From NCBI GenBank assembly GCA_037349315.1, contig JBAIAC010000007.1:9362001-9426000 (forward strand): 64,000 nt of DNA, given 5' to 3'. The DNA comes from Chelydra serpentina. Its lineage: Eukaryota > Chordata > Testudines > Chelydridae. The notes beneath the pieces are model-generated. The model ran no database searches. It worked only from the letters and a program-made list of their open reading frames with translations, and was not told the origin of the DNA. The translations under genes were made by a program, and so were the position numbers. Numbering within the stretch: position 1 is the stretch's first letter; each line of letters starts with the position of its first letter. Below, in pieces: positions 29,001-42,000 of this stretch.

Positions 29001-32000
29001 TGTGGCTGTAGAAGACATGCAGGTATGTCATTTCTTTTATCATTGAACCAAGCCAAATGAGTGTACCTTTTACTTTTCATAACTGAGTGAGAATTTCAAC
29101 ACCTCCTTTACACAGCCTGTAGCATGATTCAGTAACATAGTTATAAAACATGGTGTGATCTTGTCTACTATGACACAACTGAGCTTATTCTAACCTTGTG
29201 TGTCCCTATCTTATTGTAACCAAAATCCCCAACATGGTAGATTTTTTAAAATAGTGTAGACAGAAACTTTGTCGCAAAGTTCACTTTTTTGTTAGTTAAG
29301 ATGTCCATAAATATTCCAGTCACCATTTCAGACCTGGTTGCCTAAATGCAAGCTCCCAATATTATAGCTAGGTACCTAGATAGAAGTAGACTGATTTTCC
29401 AAAGTGGTGAGCAACCTCAGATCCTTCTTGTTAGAAGCTGATATAAAGAGCAGCCAGAGAAAGCCATTTGGAGGGCACAGCAAGAATTTTATTGGGTCTA
29501 CAAAACCCAGGATGTATGCTGTATATTCTTGAATGCCATCTACTTGCACCTTTATCCATTAACCAACTATTTACATATGATAGAATGTTCCTGTAACACC
29601 CTGAATTCTGGCTACTTGTTTCAAGCTGCTGTACTATATTCAGGAAACTAACTTCTGGCACCAGGTTTGAAGATTTTGGCTTTCATCTATTTGTAGAGCC
29701 TGATCCAAAGCTCATTAAATCAGTGGGAGTCTTTTCATTGATTTCAATGGGCTTTGGAACAGACCTTTAGTGAGTGGGAAGGCTTCACTAGTGTGTTGTT
29801 TTATGGCACAATGCAAACTAAAAATAAGACTTGCAGAATGCAAAAGTGGAATTTTCTGCTCCAATTACCAGGGGACAGTAAAAGAGGCCTTGAGCTGGCT
29901 GACTGTACAAGAGAAGAAGTTAACAAAGTTGTTGGTTGATACAGAAAATGAAACATGCTATAGAAAATTTCAGGTAAGTAGCATTTAAATTACAGTTTTG
30001 AATATGATAGTATTTGCAAAGAGAAATATTAAAATAAGCCCCCCAAAAGTAGCTTTTCATGTTGTTGTCCAATCTGAAGATTTAAATTTAACAACAACAA
30101 AATCACAAATCTGGCACTGGATTTGGTAAATAAACCAAAGTCACTGAGGAAGGGTTAAGATAAAATTCTTTCTCCATAAGGACTGTAAATATATGCTTCT
30201 CAGTTACTATGGTGATAATATTGTAGGTTGTCATAAATATAAAGGGAACGGGGAGAGGGTCTGATGCAGTACTATAAAATCCTCTTACCAGTAAAGGGTT
30301 AAGAAATGCAGGTAGCCAGACTGACACCTGACCTGGCTGGCATCTGACCAATGAGGGGACAAGATACTTTCAAATCTTGGGAGGGGGGAAGGCTTTGTGT
30401 GTGGCTCTTTGTCTGAGTCAGAGTGATCTTGGAAGATAGAAAGAACCTGCAGAAAAATCAGTCTTCTCACCAAACCTCACTTTTCTAAAGTAAGTGTAGT
30501 CAGCACTGCGAATAGGTTTTTGTTTGTTTTGCTTGGTGAGCTTTCCCTGTGTTAGAGGGAGGGGTTATTCCTGTTTTTTCTGTAACTTTAAGGTTTTGTC
30601 CAGAGGGGGAATCCCTCTGAGTTTGGAAATTGAGTACCCTGTGAAATAGTTACCATCCTGATTTTACAGAGATGATTTTACCTTCTTTGTTTAATAAAAT
30701 CCTTCTTTTAAGAAGCTGACTGTTTTTTCTATGGTTTTAAAACCCCGGGGGTGGGTTTTTAGATCACTGTGTAACCAATTGGTTAGGAGATTATTCTCAA
30801 GCTTCCCAGGAAAGGGGGTGTACAGGCTTGAGAGGGTATTTTGCGGGGAAGGGGAACTTCAAGTGGTTCCTTTCCTGGATTCCTGTTTAAAACACTTGAT
30901 GGTGGCAGTGAGAGAAGCATTTCTCAGGGTGCAGGGAATTTTGTACCTTGGGGGTTTTAACCTAAGCTGGTAGAAATAAGTTTAGGAGCTCTTCATGCGG
31001 GTCCCCACATCTTTACCCTAGAGTTCAGAGTGGGGAGGGAACCCTGACATAGGTCTCGAGCCAGTTTGTTGTCATTAAAGGGGTGCTGGAAATGTTGGCT
31101 GCTACTCATTCCTTAAGGGAATGGCTTCCTCCATTTGTAGAGCCCAGATAACTGGAGCATGTAGAAGGGAGATTTATGGGGCCATTAGAGAAGTAATTAT
31201 CCTCTTCCCCACACAGTGACTGCTATTGCAGCTTCAGTGCTGCAGCAACCCCTAACGGGTGTTGCACTCTGTCCTCTTTAGGAGCAGAGGAAGAATGGCC
31301 AGTGAATCCAAATACCACACTGGCCCTAGCCTGCCCCCAAACCCATCCTCCATCAGGGAGACCCAACTGAGCTGTACTTCTGGAAGAGTATGGGACTTGC
31401 AGTCCCTATGCAGTGCTTTCCCTTGGTAGGGATTCTGCTGAGTCCAGGGCCCTCTACACTAATAAAGGGGTGATGGTCACAATTTGCCCCTGAGAGAACA
31501 TGAACCCATACAAACTCTGACTGAAAACAAGTGATTGAATATTCTAATAGGCAGGGAGGAGTGTTTTCTTCTCTTACTCTTATTTAAGTTCTATGCAGAG
31601 TCAGCCAGGCTAGATTTACTCTGTGTTCTGCAGCTGGTCTGACTTCCCTCTTAACAGTCTATACATTGACAGCCAAAATGCAAAAGTAACTGATTTTAAA
31701 ATGTTTTCCCCCATTTGGGCTACATCTGTGTGGCACACTTAGGCCTTGTATCTAACATGTAATATCCTTCTCTCCTTCACAGTTCCCCATGGTGACTATG
31801 CCTCGTCTCAGAAAATATATTTTTCTCAGTACAGTTGAATAGTTATAGCACTAGAAGAAGTTAGAGATATTACTATGCATTTGCTTGGGAATAATGTATT
31901 AACATGATATTAAATAAAGATTCAGCTACAGTGTTATATTGTAAGGCCCGGATACTGCCCTTAAATGATCATGCCTGATTCCCATTGACCTCAGTGGTTT

Positions 32001-35000
32001 TATCATTCCATCATTCCTTATCTGGAACACCCACTGAAGTAAATGGGAGCCAGAAATTCACCTCCAACAGTAATATCTGGTTCTAGGAATTATTACATGT
32101 GGTAATTGTCCACTATAGATTGCCTTCCCCTTTTAACCCTAGGAAATGCTGTCATTTATGGAATTGTTTAATGAAGAGAAAAGACCCTTTCTGCCAGTGT
32201 TGTCTTCAAAAAGAAGTGTGCCTGAGCTAAATGAAGATCAGAAACGGATGAGAGCAGCATGGGATAACCTAACCTCCCAGGTTACAGAAGTATTTCTAGC
32301 TGCTGTTTATGTTATTAATGTGAACACATTCTATGAAGAGGATAAAGCTCACCCCAGGAATTTATACTGTAGTACAATTATGTTTCTCCTTTTTTGAGGA
32401 GGGGGAGGAATCCCTATATTTAGACATTGGCCAGGATCCTGAGGTCCAGTTGAGCTGGGCCTGGTATGCAGGGCTCCAAAGGGGTGTGGGTGGAGGAGGG
32501 TGACGGCAAACATGGCTCTCTTTATGCCTATCTGATCCTAGGGCTGCCAGCGGCATGCAAAGTATGATCTCGATCTGATCGTCCTCTGAGCTTGGCAGCA
32601 TTCGGACGTAGAGGTTTGGGCTGATCCCTGCTTAAAATGTTCGGTGTGACATAATTAGGGCTAAAATAATGAGGCAGCAGAGAAAAGAGCGAGCAATAGA
32701 GTCTGCAGCTGACTAGATATTTTTTTCCATGGCACGGGTGGCCTTCCTGCACTATCCAACTCTGCCGTAGCCGTATTGTTAATCCCATTGGATAGTGCTT
32801 TGTAACGAGCTGGCTCATGTCAACTGTCCCTGAACTAAGGCTTGGAATGGCTAGGATTGATACTGCCAATAAGTGGCTAGTGTGGATAAGACACTTTTGG
32901 TCCACAGTGATGGAAAGACAGTCAGAGCACATTATTCATGATAGAAGTCATCTGTCAAGGTGCCACTAACTTTGGGTAAATTTCCCTGTGACAAAACTTT
33001 GTTAGTCATCGTATATCTACAAAAACTGCTCAATTCCCTGTAGCACCAAGAAGATTGCAAGTGGGGGAGCAAATTCTGACCTTGGATGCACTCAAATGAG
33101 CATTTGACTGCTGTGGGAACTGCCTGCTTGCTACTGAGCGCAGAGTTTGTCTGTGAGGTAGTTAGAACGTTAGATTAACAAGTATTATATATAATAATCT
33201 TGCTAGTCCCCTGAGAATAGGGTAAGAAACAAATAGAGAGATTTTGCCATTGACTTGTATTTGGCTTTTAGATTAATGAATGGAAAACAAAGCTGGACCG
33301 TGCACTACCCCCACCTCTAGACAGCATCGAGGTCTGGCTCCAAGAGGTAGAATATCTGCTGGCGGAAGATTTACCTGATTCGCAGGACCACTGTAAAGCA
33401 ATGGCTCTCTTCAAAGAAAAAATTATATTATTTAAGGTTTGTTAATCAAAAAAAGACTTGTTAAATCTGATCCACTAAAGCACCTACTGTGGAAGTGATG
33501 TTAGTTTTTGGGAGGGAAAGTGGTTACTGGATTGATCGATTTTTTTTTGAGGATATATGTACTTCTAAAGATGCCTTTGGTAGCAGCTGTTGATTTTGAA
33601 CAATGGCAGGGTAACCGAATAAATACAGAGTTTTGTAGGAAAGTGTTACGACTTCATGGGGGTGAGATGTAAGAAAAGCCTTGGTAGAGTGAGTAAGTTA
33701 ATGTATTTTGATCATATTAACACAGGAGTGGGCAAAGTACAGCCTGCGGGCCTCATCCAGCCTGCCAGCCATTTTAATCCGGCCCTCGAGCTTCCGCTGG
33801 GGAGCGGGGTCTGGGGCTTGCTCCGCTCTAGCGCTCCAGCAGGGGAGCACCGTTGGGGGCCATTCCGCAGCTTTCGGAAGCAGCAGCATGGCCCCCCTCC
33901 AGCTCTTACGCGTAGGTACAGCCAGGGGGCTCCGCTCTGCACTCTGCCCCCGCCCCAAGTGCCACACCCGCAGCTACCATTGGCCAGGAACCATGGCCAA
34001 TGGGAGCTGCAGGGGCGGTGCCTGAGGACGGGGTGACGTGCAGAGCCGCCTGGCCGCGCCTTCACATAGGAGCCAGAGAAGGGACATGCCGCTGCTTCTG
34101 GGAGCCGCTTGAGGTAAGCGCCGCCCGGAGCCTGAGCCTCTCCCGTGCCCCTACCCCAGCCCTGATCCCCTTCCGGCCCTCTGAGCCCCTTGGTCCCAGC
34201 CCAGAGCACCCTCCTGCACTCCAAACCCCTCATCCCCATCCCCACCCCAGAGCCTGCACCCCCAGCCAGAGCCCTCACTCCCCGCCCATGCCCCACCCCA
34301 CTGCCCCAGCCCGGAGCCCCCTCCTGCACCCTGAACTCCTCATTTCTGGCCCCACCCCGGAGCCCGCACTCCCAACCCCAATTTTGTGAGCATTCATGGC
34401 CCGCCATACAATTTCTATTCATGTGGCCCATGGGTCAAAAAGTTTGCCACTCCTATATTAACACATTGGAATTCTTTTCCTCACCATTCCTGCAACTAAT
34501 TTAGCAAAGCATATAAGCAATACTAATCTTTACGTCTATACTTATGTCCATCCCTGTTCAGAAGAGCACATGGCTAAATTCCACTGACTTGAGTGGAATT
34601 TAATGGGCCTAAAGTTAAGCATTTGCTTAAGTGTTTGGCAACTTGGGAAGAGAATATAGTCTGATACTTGGAAGTCACAACATATTACTCCAGTAATTAA
34701 ATCTTTACACTGACTCCTCAAGTCTATTATTTTTAAGTTCTTCTTTTGAATTTTAAGCCTCTTAAAAGAATACCTGCATGATCATCTTTTGTCTTTTATG
34801 ACCAGACATTTGGGTTATATTTCAAGTTGGCTGATTATTTGATGTGCCTTGACTGTAAGCTTGAGAAGGTGGGAGAGTTTATTATAGATTGGGCTGGTAG
34901 TGCTGCCTATCCAGCACTTCCCAATATAAGACCCTGTTTTCAGTTGCTTAAAACTTTGCCAAACTGTAATAGTTTGAGCTGTAATTTTCTATGCTGAGTT

Positions 35001-35997
35001 TCTGCCACATGTGGGTTTTTTTTTGTTTTTGTTTTTTTTTGAAAATTTCAACCAAAATGGTTTGGCTATTTCTGAGAATGGGATAAGGAAAATATGTTGT
35101 TTTGCCCATGTTTCAATAATTTCCTGTTGAAAATTTCCACAGAATCAATACACTCCCACAAAACATTTTGATTTTGTTAAATCAGCATTTTCCAGAATGG
35201 GAAAACTTTCTGCTTGAAAATTTCAGATCAGCTCTAGTTCCAACACTGCTATGACCTGTGTCGGTGTCAGTATGATGTCAATATGATGTGTCAGGTTTTT
35301 TTCAAAACCTAGGAAATCTCACACACAAAAATGTGTTCAAAGAACAGTATTAAAGTTGCAAAGTCAACCACTGAAATATTAAGAAGTTTGAGAATTAAGA
35401 TTGCCTGTACAACCTTAATTTGTCCCCATTGTACATATACATTATGATACAGTCTTTAATTAAATGATTAATTCTAACAGAGTTGTTTTGTGTGTAATTA
35501 TAACTGTGCCTTCATCTGTGACATACACTTTTTATCACCTTCAATTCCTAGGTGGCATCGTTATTTAATGGTAGTTTACAGGAATGCTGCATTCCATATT
35601 GTGATCATTCATATTCATATGGGAATGTTGTGCAGTACTCTAATCTATGTGGGTACTTTGTATGTTCAATTGGTTGCTTTTAGCAACTGGCACCTGTGAT
35701 ATGTTCCCATGAAATTTGCAGCAAAAATTCCAACTTCTGCCATCAAAAGGTTAATATATTATCAATGGGATAAATGTTTTTTAAAATGTGATTTTACAGT
35801 ATCAGACAATTAAAACGAAAGGTATTTATTTATAAGATCTCACTGTCAATCTGTCGTGTGGCAAAGGAAGAGCTACATACTTTGAAAAGATGTAATATTG
35901 CACTACAGTATGTGGAGAGGGTGTTTTTAAAAGTAAACAAACACTGGTAGTATTGAGTTAAAGCAATATTACCTATAGATATATATGCGTGTGTGTA

Positions 35998-36068
<71 letters not shown>

Positions 36069-39000
36069 ATCGATAGATAATGGTGTGGTTTTTACTATGC
36101 TGTGGTAAATACTCTCACTCGGGGGTAGTGTAGGAATAAATACTGAATAAAAACTGAAGTGAGATCCTGTGGTAAATGTGTTTTCTTAATAGCTCCCACT
36201 GTAATATGGGAGTGAATTGCATATTCCCAAATACAATACTTAGCAGTGAAATATCTTAATTACAATATTTTTTTCCAGGGCTTGATGGATTATTTTGACT
36301 GTCACTTGGTCACCCTCCAATCCTTTGAGAATAAAGATGAGAAGGATATGCCACTGGTACCAACTGAGAAGCTAGATGACATGAAAAGAAGGTTGCAATT
36401 CTCAGATTTAGCCTGTTGGGCACCTACATTTATATTAAGTTAAATTATTATTTTTAGCAAGCTTAGCACCATTATTGAAAAACACTCCAATTACTTGTTT
36501 TCTGTGTTCAGTTGTTGTGCACTTAGATGGCACAAGCATAAATGGTCTATTCCCAGCTCTGCAACTGACTCGTTGCATGATCTTGTCATTTCACTTCTCT
36601 GTGCCTGTTTCCCCTTTCCTCTGTTCCTGTTTCCATCTTTTAAAATCATGTGCATCTACAGATGCAAGCACTATAAGTACAAAGTATTATTAAATAATTA
36701 AAAACTTGAATCTGCTAAAGAATTCTGGAATTTAAGGTTCAGTTGACAAAGTCAGCTCTTAGCTCAAAACTGGACTGCTTCATTCTGCCATCTCTGATTT
36801 TATCATTTATTGAGCACCGTCAGTGTGCTTTGTGTTCTACAAACGTATACAAAAACATGGTCCTACCTCAAGGAGTTTATTACTGTCTAGTACAAACACA
36901 GGCAAAGCAGGTCAGCCACATTCTAGTAGTAAGATGGACATTGTTATGACTTTAAACTGGAGTAGGGATTTTGCAGAGGTCAATTTTGAAAACCTTTGTG
37001 AAAAAATTGTGTTTTGATGTATGTTTTGGAGGAAGGAAGAGGTGGTTTGGTGTATGAGGATTGTGAGACTGTTCCAAGTAAAACGGAAGATGAGTTAGTA
37101 GGGGGAATATTAGTTTTAATCTTCTCATTAAAAATTAACCATTATATTGAACTTGTGTAAATTCTGAAACACTTCTAATTTGTTTTTGTTCCATCTCAGT
37201 TGTGCTGATCAAGGTATCATCATGCAGTTTAAAGCCTACATTTTTGAAAGTGACCAGTGATTTTGTGTGCTGAACTAGAGACACCTTTCAAGGGCCTGAT
37301 TTTCAGACAGTGAATGCTCCGAACTTTCTGAAAATCAGCCCCTTTTAAGGTTTCTTAAATTGGACATCCAGAAATTAAGGTGCCCAAATCATTATTCACT
37401 TAAATAAGTAACCCTAAATATTTTAGATTTTTTTCCCCTCTTCAACAGTAGGGACTGTGTTTGCATATGATATCTGGAATTCAGGTAATTTTTAGGTTAG
37501 AGGTCTCTCTCTGTACATGAATGGCTCATTATGTCCAGTTTAATTCCAAAACTCTACTGTTTTCCAGATTCAGCAATATCCAGTCTACAAACTTCAGCAT
37601 ACTTCTAGAATACCACCACTGCCTGTGCTCCGCTATCTCGGACGAAGTGACATTAAAGTTAAATATCAGGGATATCAAATATGGGACTAAGGAATCTGTG
37701 GAGTTATTGCTGAGAGATTGGCATGTAAGCTTTAAAAGAGTTTATATTTTTGGCAACTGTTCTCCAATTGAAACCGGGGGTAGTTGCCCTCTTGGATACA
37801 GCTTTAGATCTAACTCCATCCAGCATAGACACTCATAGCTGGAAGCAATTTGAGATTTATGCAAAGGAGGGTGGGTTTCAGGTTGAACCTGTATCTTTCT
37901 AAAAGGCCTTGCTATTGCTATGTTCATCTTCCCATTTTGCTGTAGATATGTGTATGTCTCATATAGCTAAAATACACTTCAGACTGGAATAAAGGTGAGA
38001 CAAGGTAGGTGAGGTAATATCTTTTATTGGACCAACCTCTACTGGTAGAAAGGTACAAGCTTTAGAGCTACACAGAGCTCTGTGTAGCTCCAAAGCTTGT
38101 ACCTTCTTCCACCAATTGAAGTTGGTCCAATAAAAGTCATCACCTTGCCTACCTTGTCTCTCTCATATCTGAAACCAACATGCTATAACAACACTCCCAA
38201 CAACCATGGAATGAAAATGTTATTTACGACCACCCAGCAGTTTGTCACTGTACAGCAAGGAGAAGCATATAGAGTGATGAAGGACTAACCCCCTTTCTGA
38301 AGCTAGTTAATTTTGCTCATTGAAATAAATTATCAAAGGCTGTTGTACTCATGCCGTGCACATGTGCTAAATGTGACCATGTGATTGTGACTATCATCTT
38401 GCACTAGAATGGACCCTGCCAGTAGGGATAGTGTTTACAATAATACACTTATGCTGCATTTCTTTTCTCCCTCCATCTCTTTTTCAGTACCTCTTTTCCA
38501 GTTACAGTTTCCCAGAGTTTCATAAAACACTCTGGTTTGACTCTGGCCTGGAGTCAGTGATGCTTTTTTTTGTTGTTGGATCCAGTGAGTGATTTCACAC
38601 TTAAGCTTCAATTTCATTTGAACCCAAGAACTCCAAAGCAAAACTCAGTCCAAACCACTGAGTTTCATTTGGTTGTGAGTCCAAATCCTATGAAAGTGAT
38701 GAGTTTTCGCAGGATTTTGAGCAAAAGCCATGAGCCAAAATACCTTCTCCATGACAGGCCCTGAATACTCCCCCTTCTCCCCCATGTATCTCTCTCTCTC
38801 TTCTGATGATGTGATTATCAGTGACCTTCTGTCATTATCTTCGGGAGCCATTGACTAGCCTCCTTTCCTCCTGTAGTATGCGAGGGCCAGCAATATCAGC
38901 CCACTTCCTGCCTCAGATTCACAAACATCTCAGGCAGGACAGCAGGTAGTCTGCTATACCTCCTGTCACAATTCTGCAGCAGCAGGACTCCAAATGTAGA

Positions 39001-42000
39001 AGCCGTCTGCCACCACCTGCTACTCCCAGAGAGTAATACTCAGCAGCCCTTCTTTCTCTTCCTCCCCAATATGCACATATCCTTATGGTCCTCCTTACGG
39101 ATGAGTTGACCTGTCTAATTACATTTTGTGCTTACCTCCTATTTTGTGACTGGTTATTACAGCACATATGGGGCTCAACATGACAGTCCTTAGAGAGGCA
39201 ACGCTCCAATTACAATCAGGGAGAATTTTGCCTGCATTAGAACTGCAGGGGGGGCAATATGTTGTGTAAAATCACACTGTTCTTGGAAAAAACAGCAATA
39301 ATAACCCATAACGTGGTGGGTTGAACATTGAAATTTTGCCTTTACTCTGATTTCTTGGATTTTGTCGGTTTCATATGCCCCCTTGGTGCATTGTTAATAC
39401 AGATTTATTATTATAATGTATTATTGGGCTTTTGATTTTTGGTTTTAACTGATAAACACCAATAAAACACACCTGATATTAAAAAAATTCATGCTTATCC
39501 AATCAACACCAGAAAAACACCAGACATTGTTACTTGTATTTAAGAGATTGTCTATACAGAGCAGTATTGCAGACGGTGGGGGTGTGATTTCTGAAGTACG
39601 CTAAGTGTTGCTCATTAATCGGTCCATGTTTACCCTGCTGGTACACACTATAGTAACAAAGCCATGAAACCCTTTGATTTTTGGACATCTACCTACAAAT
39701 CAAAAATTGCAAAAAGTAAATCCTAAAAAATGAACTTAATAAATCCCCTAAACCAGAAATCCTGTGTATTAATTCTGTAATGCCATAGGTGCCCATGGCA
39801 CTTTACGGGCTTATCGGAAACAAACGCCTTCCCCAAGGAGTTTATGATCGGAGAACTTAATTCTGAAATGACTAATCCTGACTCAGGCAAGTATTGTGGT
39901 CTCTTTGAGTCAATGGCCTAAGGGTCTGTCTACATGAACAATTTGTTCAGAGTAAACTGGGGTGTGAAGCTACCCTGCACTAGCCTGCTGTGGACTAACT
40001 GTGTGGACTCTGGTGACATGCATTAACTGTTTCTTAATGCGCTTTGATCTAATCCTCTTTGAAATGGGACTCGATCAACGCTTATCAACAAACTATTAAT
40101 GTGCTTCAGCAGGTTCCGCACAGACAGTCATTCCATGGCAGGTTGGTGTGGGATAGATTCACACCCCAGCTTGCTGCGAATTAAGGGCTGGTTTATGCCT
40201 AAAGTAGACAGTTAGGTCAACCTAGCTATGTCACTCAGGGGTGTGAAAAATTCACGCCTTGCGATACTTTTAGTTAGATGACCTAAGTCTCAGTGTAGAC
40301 AGTACTAGGTCAGTGGAAGAATTCTTCCATTAACCTAGCTACTGCCTCTCAGATTTACTGCAGTGATGGAAGAACCCCTTCCATCACTGTAGTAATTGTC
40401 TACACTACAGCAGCGCTTCTAGTGTAGACATACCCTAAGTGTTTGTGTAGACAAACCCTCAATGCATGGGTTAGGATTACTCACAGAAGTAACAGTTTGC
40501 AAGATCAGGCCCTATAATAGGCATAATTCATACAAAGGGTCAGGGATGGGATGCAGTAGAAGTAACTTAATTTTGCTCTGTTTATATTTGACCTGTATCT
40601 TCTGGGTTCATGTTTTAAAAATTAATGTATCACAAACTGAATTTTCTGCGTATCTTTATGTCAGTATTACCCATCCCAATTCCCTTTAACTTTGGGCAGG
40701 ATTTTATTGAAGAAAGGGGAGTCACAGCTCAACTAGAAACTGCTTTTCAAATATGTGAAGACATGAAAAACAAAAACATAAGCACAAATGTCTTAGGTAA
40801 GTGCATGCAAATAACATAGTACTCTAATAAGAGTTGTGCTTTAAACTGATTATTAATGTTTTAAATTTCTGATTTTTTTTAGAAAATAAAAGTGCGGAGT
40901 CCGGTGGCACCTTAAAGACTAACAGATTTATTTGGGCATATGCTTTCGTGGGTAAAAAAAGATGCAGAAAAAGTGGGTTTTTTACCCACGAAAGCGTATG
41001 CCTAAATAAATCTGTTAGTCTTTAAGGTGCCACCGGATGCCTTGTTGTTTTTGTGGATACAGATTAACACAGCTACCCCTCTTTTATTTTCTGCAGAATG
41101 TTGGTTTTGTTTAGTTGGTTTGTTTTTCCAAACAGTTAATGATATTCCCCTTCAGCACACAAAGGAGGAAGGATTCACTTCTCTATTTTGGCCGTTTCCA
41201 AGCAATTGAGAAATATGCTTGATATTATTTTGAAATTATTAATGGGAATCAATGTCTATTTCTAACATTTGTTTTATCATGTATTTAATATTCTAGCTGG
41301 TGATCCGCCAGACACTAGTAAACTATTTAAGATGGTAGACTCTAAGATTTCTACGTGCAGAGAATATATTTACAATGTAAACACTGTCCTACAAAAAGTG
41401 CTCTGTTCTTGGGCTACTTATATGGAGAACATTCATTTACTGAAGACATGGCTGGACGAAACACGAAAAGGACATCCTAAAAAGGTATTTGATTGAATGT
41501 CTTCTTGTGATTAAGCATAAAGATACTTGTTCACCTTTTTAAAGCACTTTGAAGTCTATGGATGAAAAGCACTATAAGTGCAAAAAATATTATTATTATT
41601 TTGGGAAATATATTAAAGAACTGCATGGTGTGGTCTTTAATCCTTTCACTGCATCTCTATAGGTCCCCACTGAGATTCTGGCAGACTGGAATTCGGTGCA
41701 TGGTTCCTTAAATGAAGCTGGAAACTTCTTAATTGAAGTCAGCAATGAGCAAGTGGGATCAGCTATTTCTAAAGAACTGAAAAAACTGAACACAAGATGG
41801 GCTAAATTTATAAAGAGAACACAATTTGTAAGTAACCGCAGCTCCGTTTTCCTTTCATGTGATCATTTTGTTATGTAGATTTCAAAAGCCCAGCTGTATT
41901 TTTAACAGTATAATTATCAGTTGTTATTTACAGATCAATAATCTTTCATACAATTCAGTATTATCCATTTTGGAGCAGGTAAAGCAAGCAATACACACAG

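Larger units (their letters stand above)
33437..36278. other. Intron 11
   Basis: Contains the GC-rich hAT element, the half copy of the long-TIR element and a TA microsatellite. 34464-35324 and 35471-35985 show nothing coding. Confidence 0.6.
36392..37567. other. Intron 12
   Basis: A MIR-like block at about 36520-36700 and the palindromic repeat at 37225-37405. No other features found. Confidence 0.6.

Noticed and set aside
33700..34400. CpG-island promoter candidate
   Set aside because: GC richness is explained by the transposon interior and it sits between exons 11 and 12, not near a transcription start.
33712..34431. 239-codon minus-strand open frame
   Set aside because: It lies inside a hAT element defined by inverted ends and an 8-base duplication; Gly/Arg-rich low-complexity product caused by GC-rich sequence.
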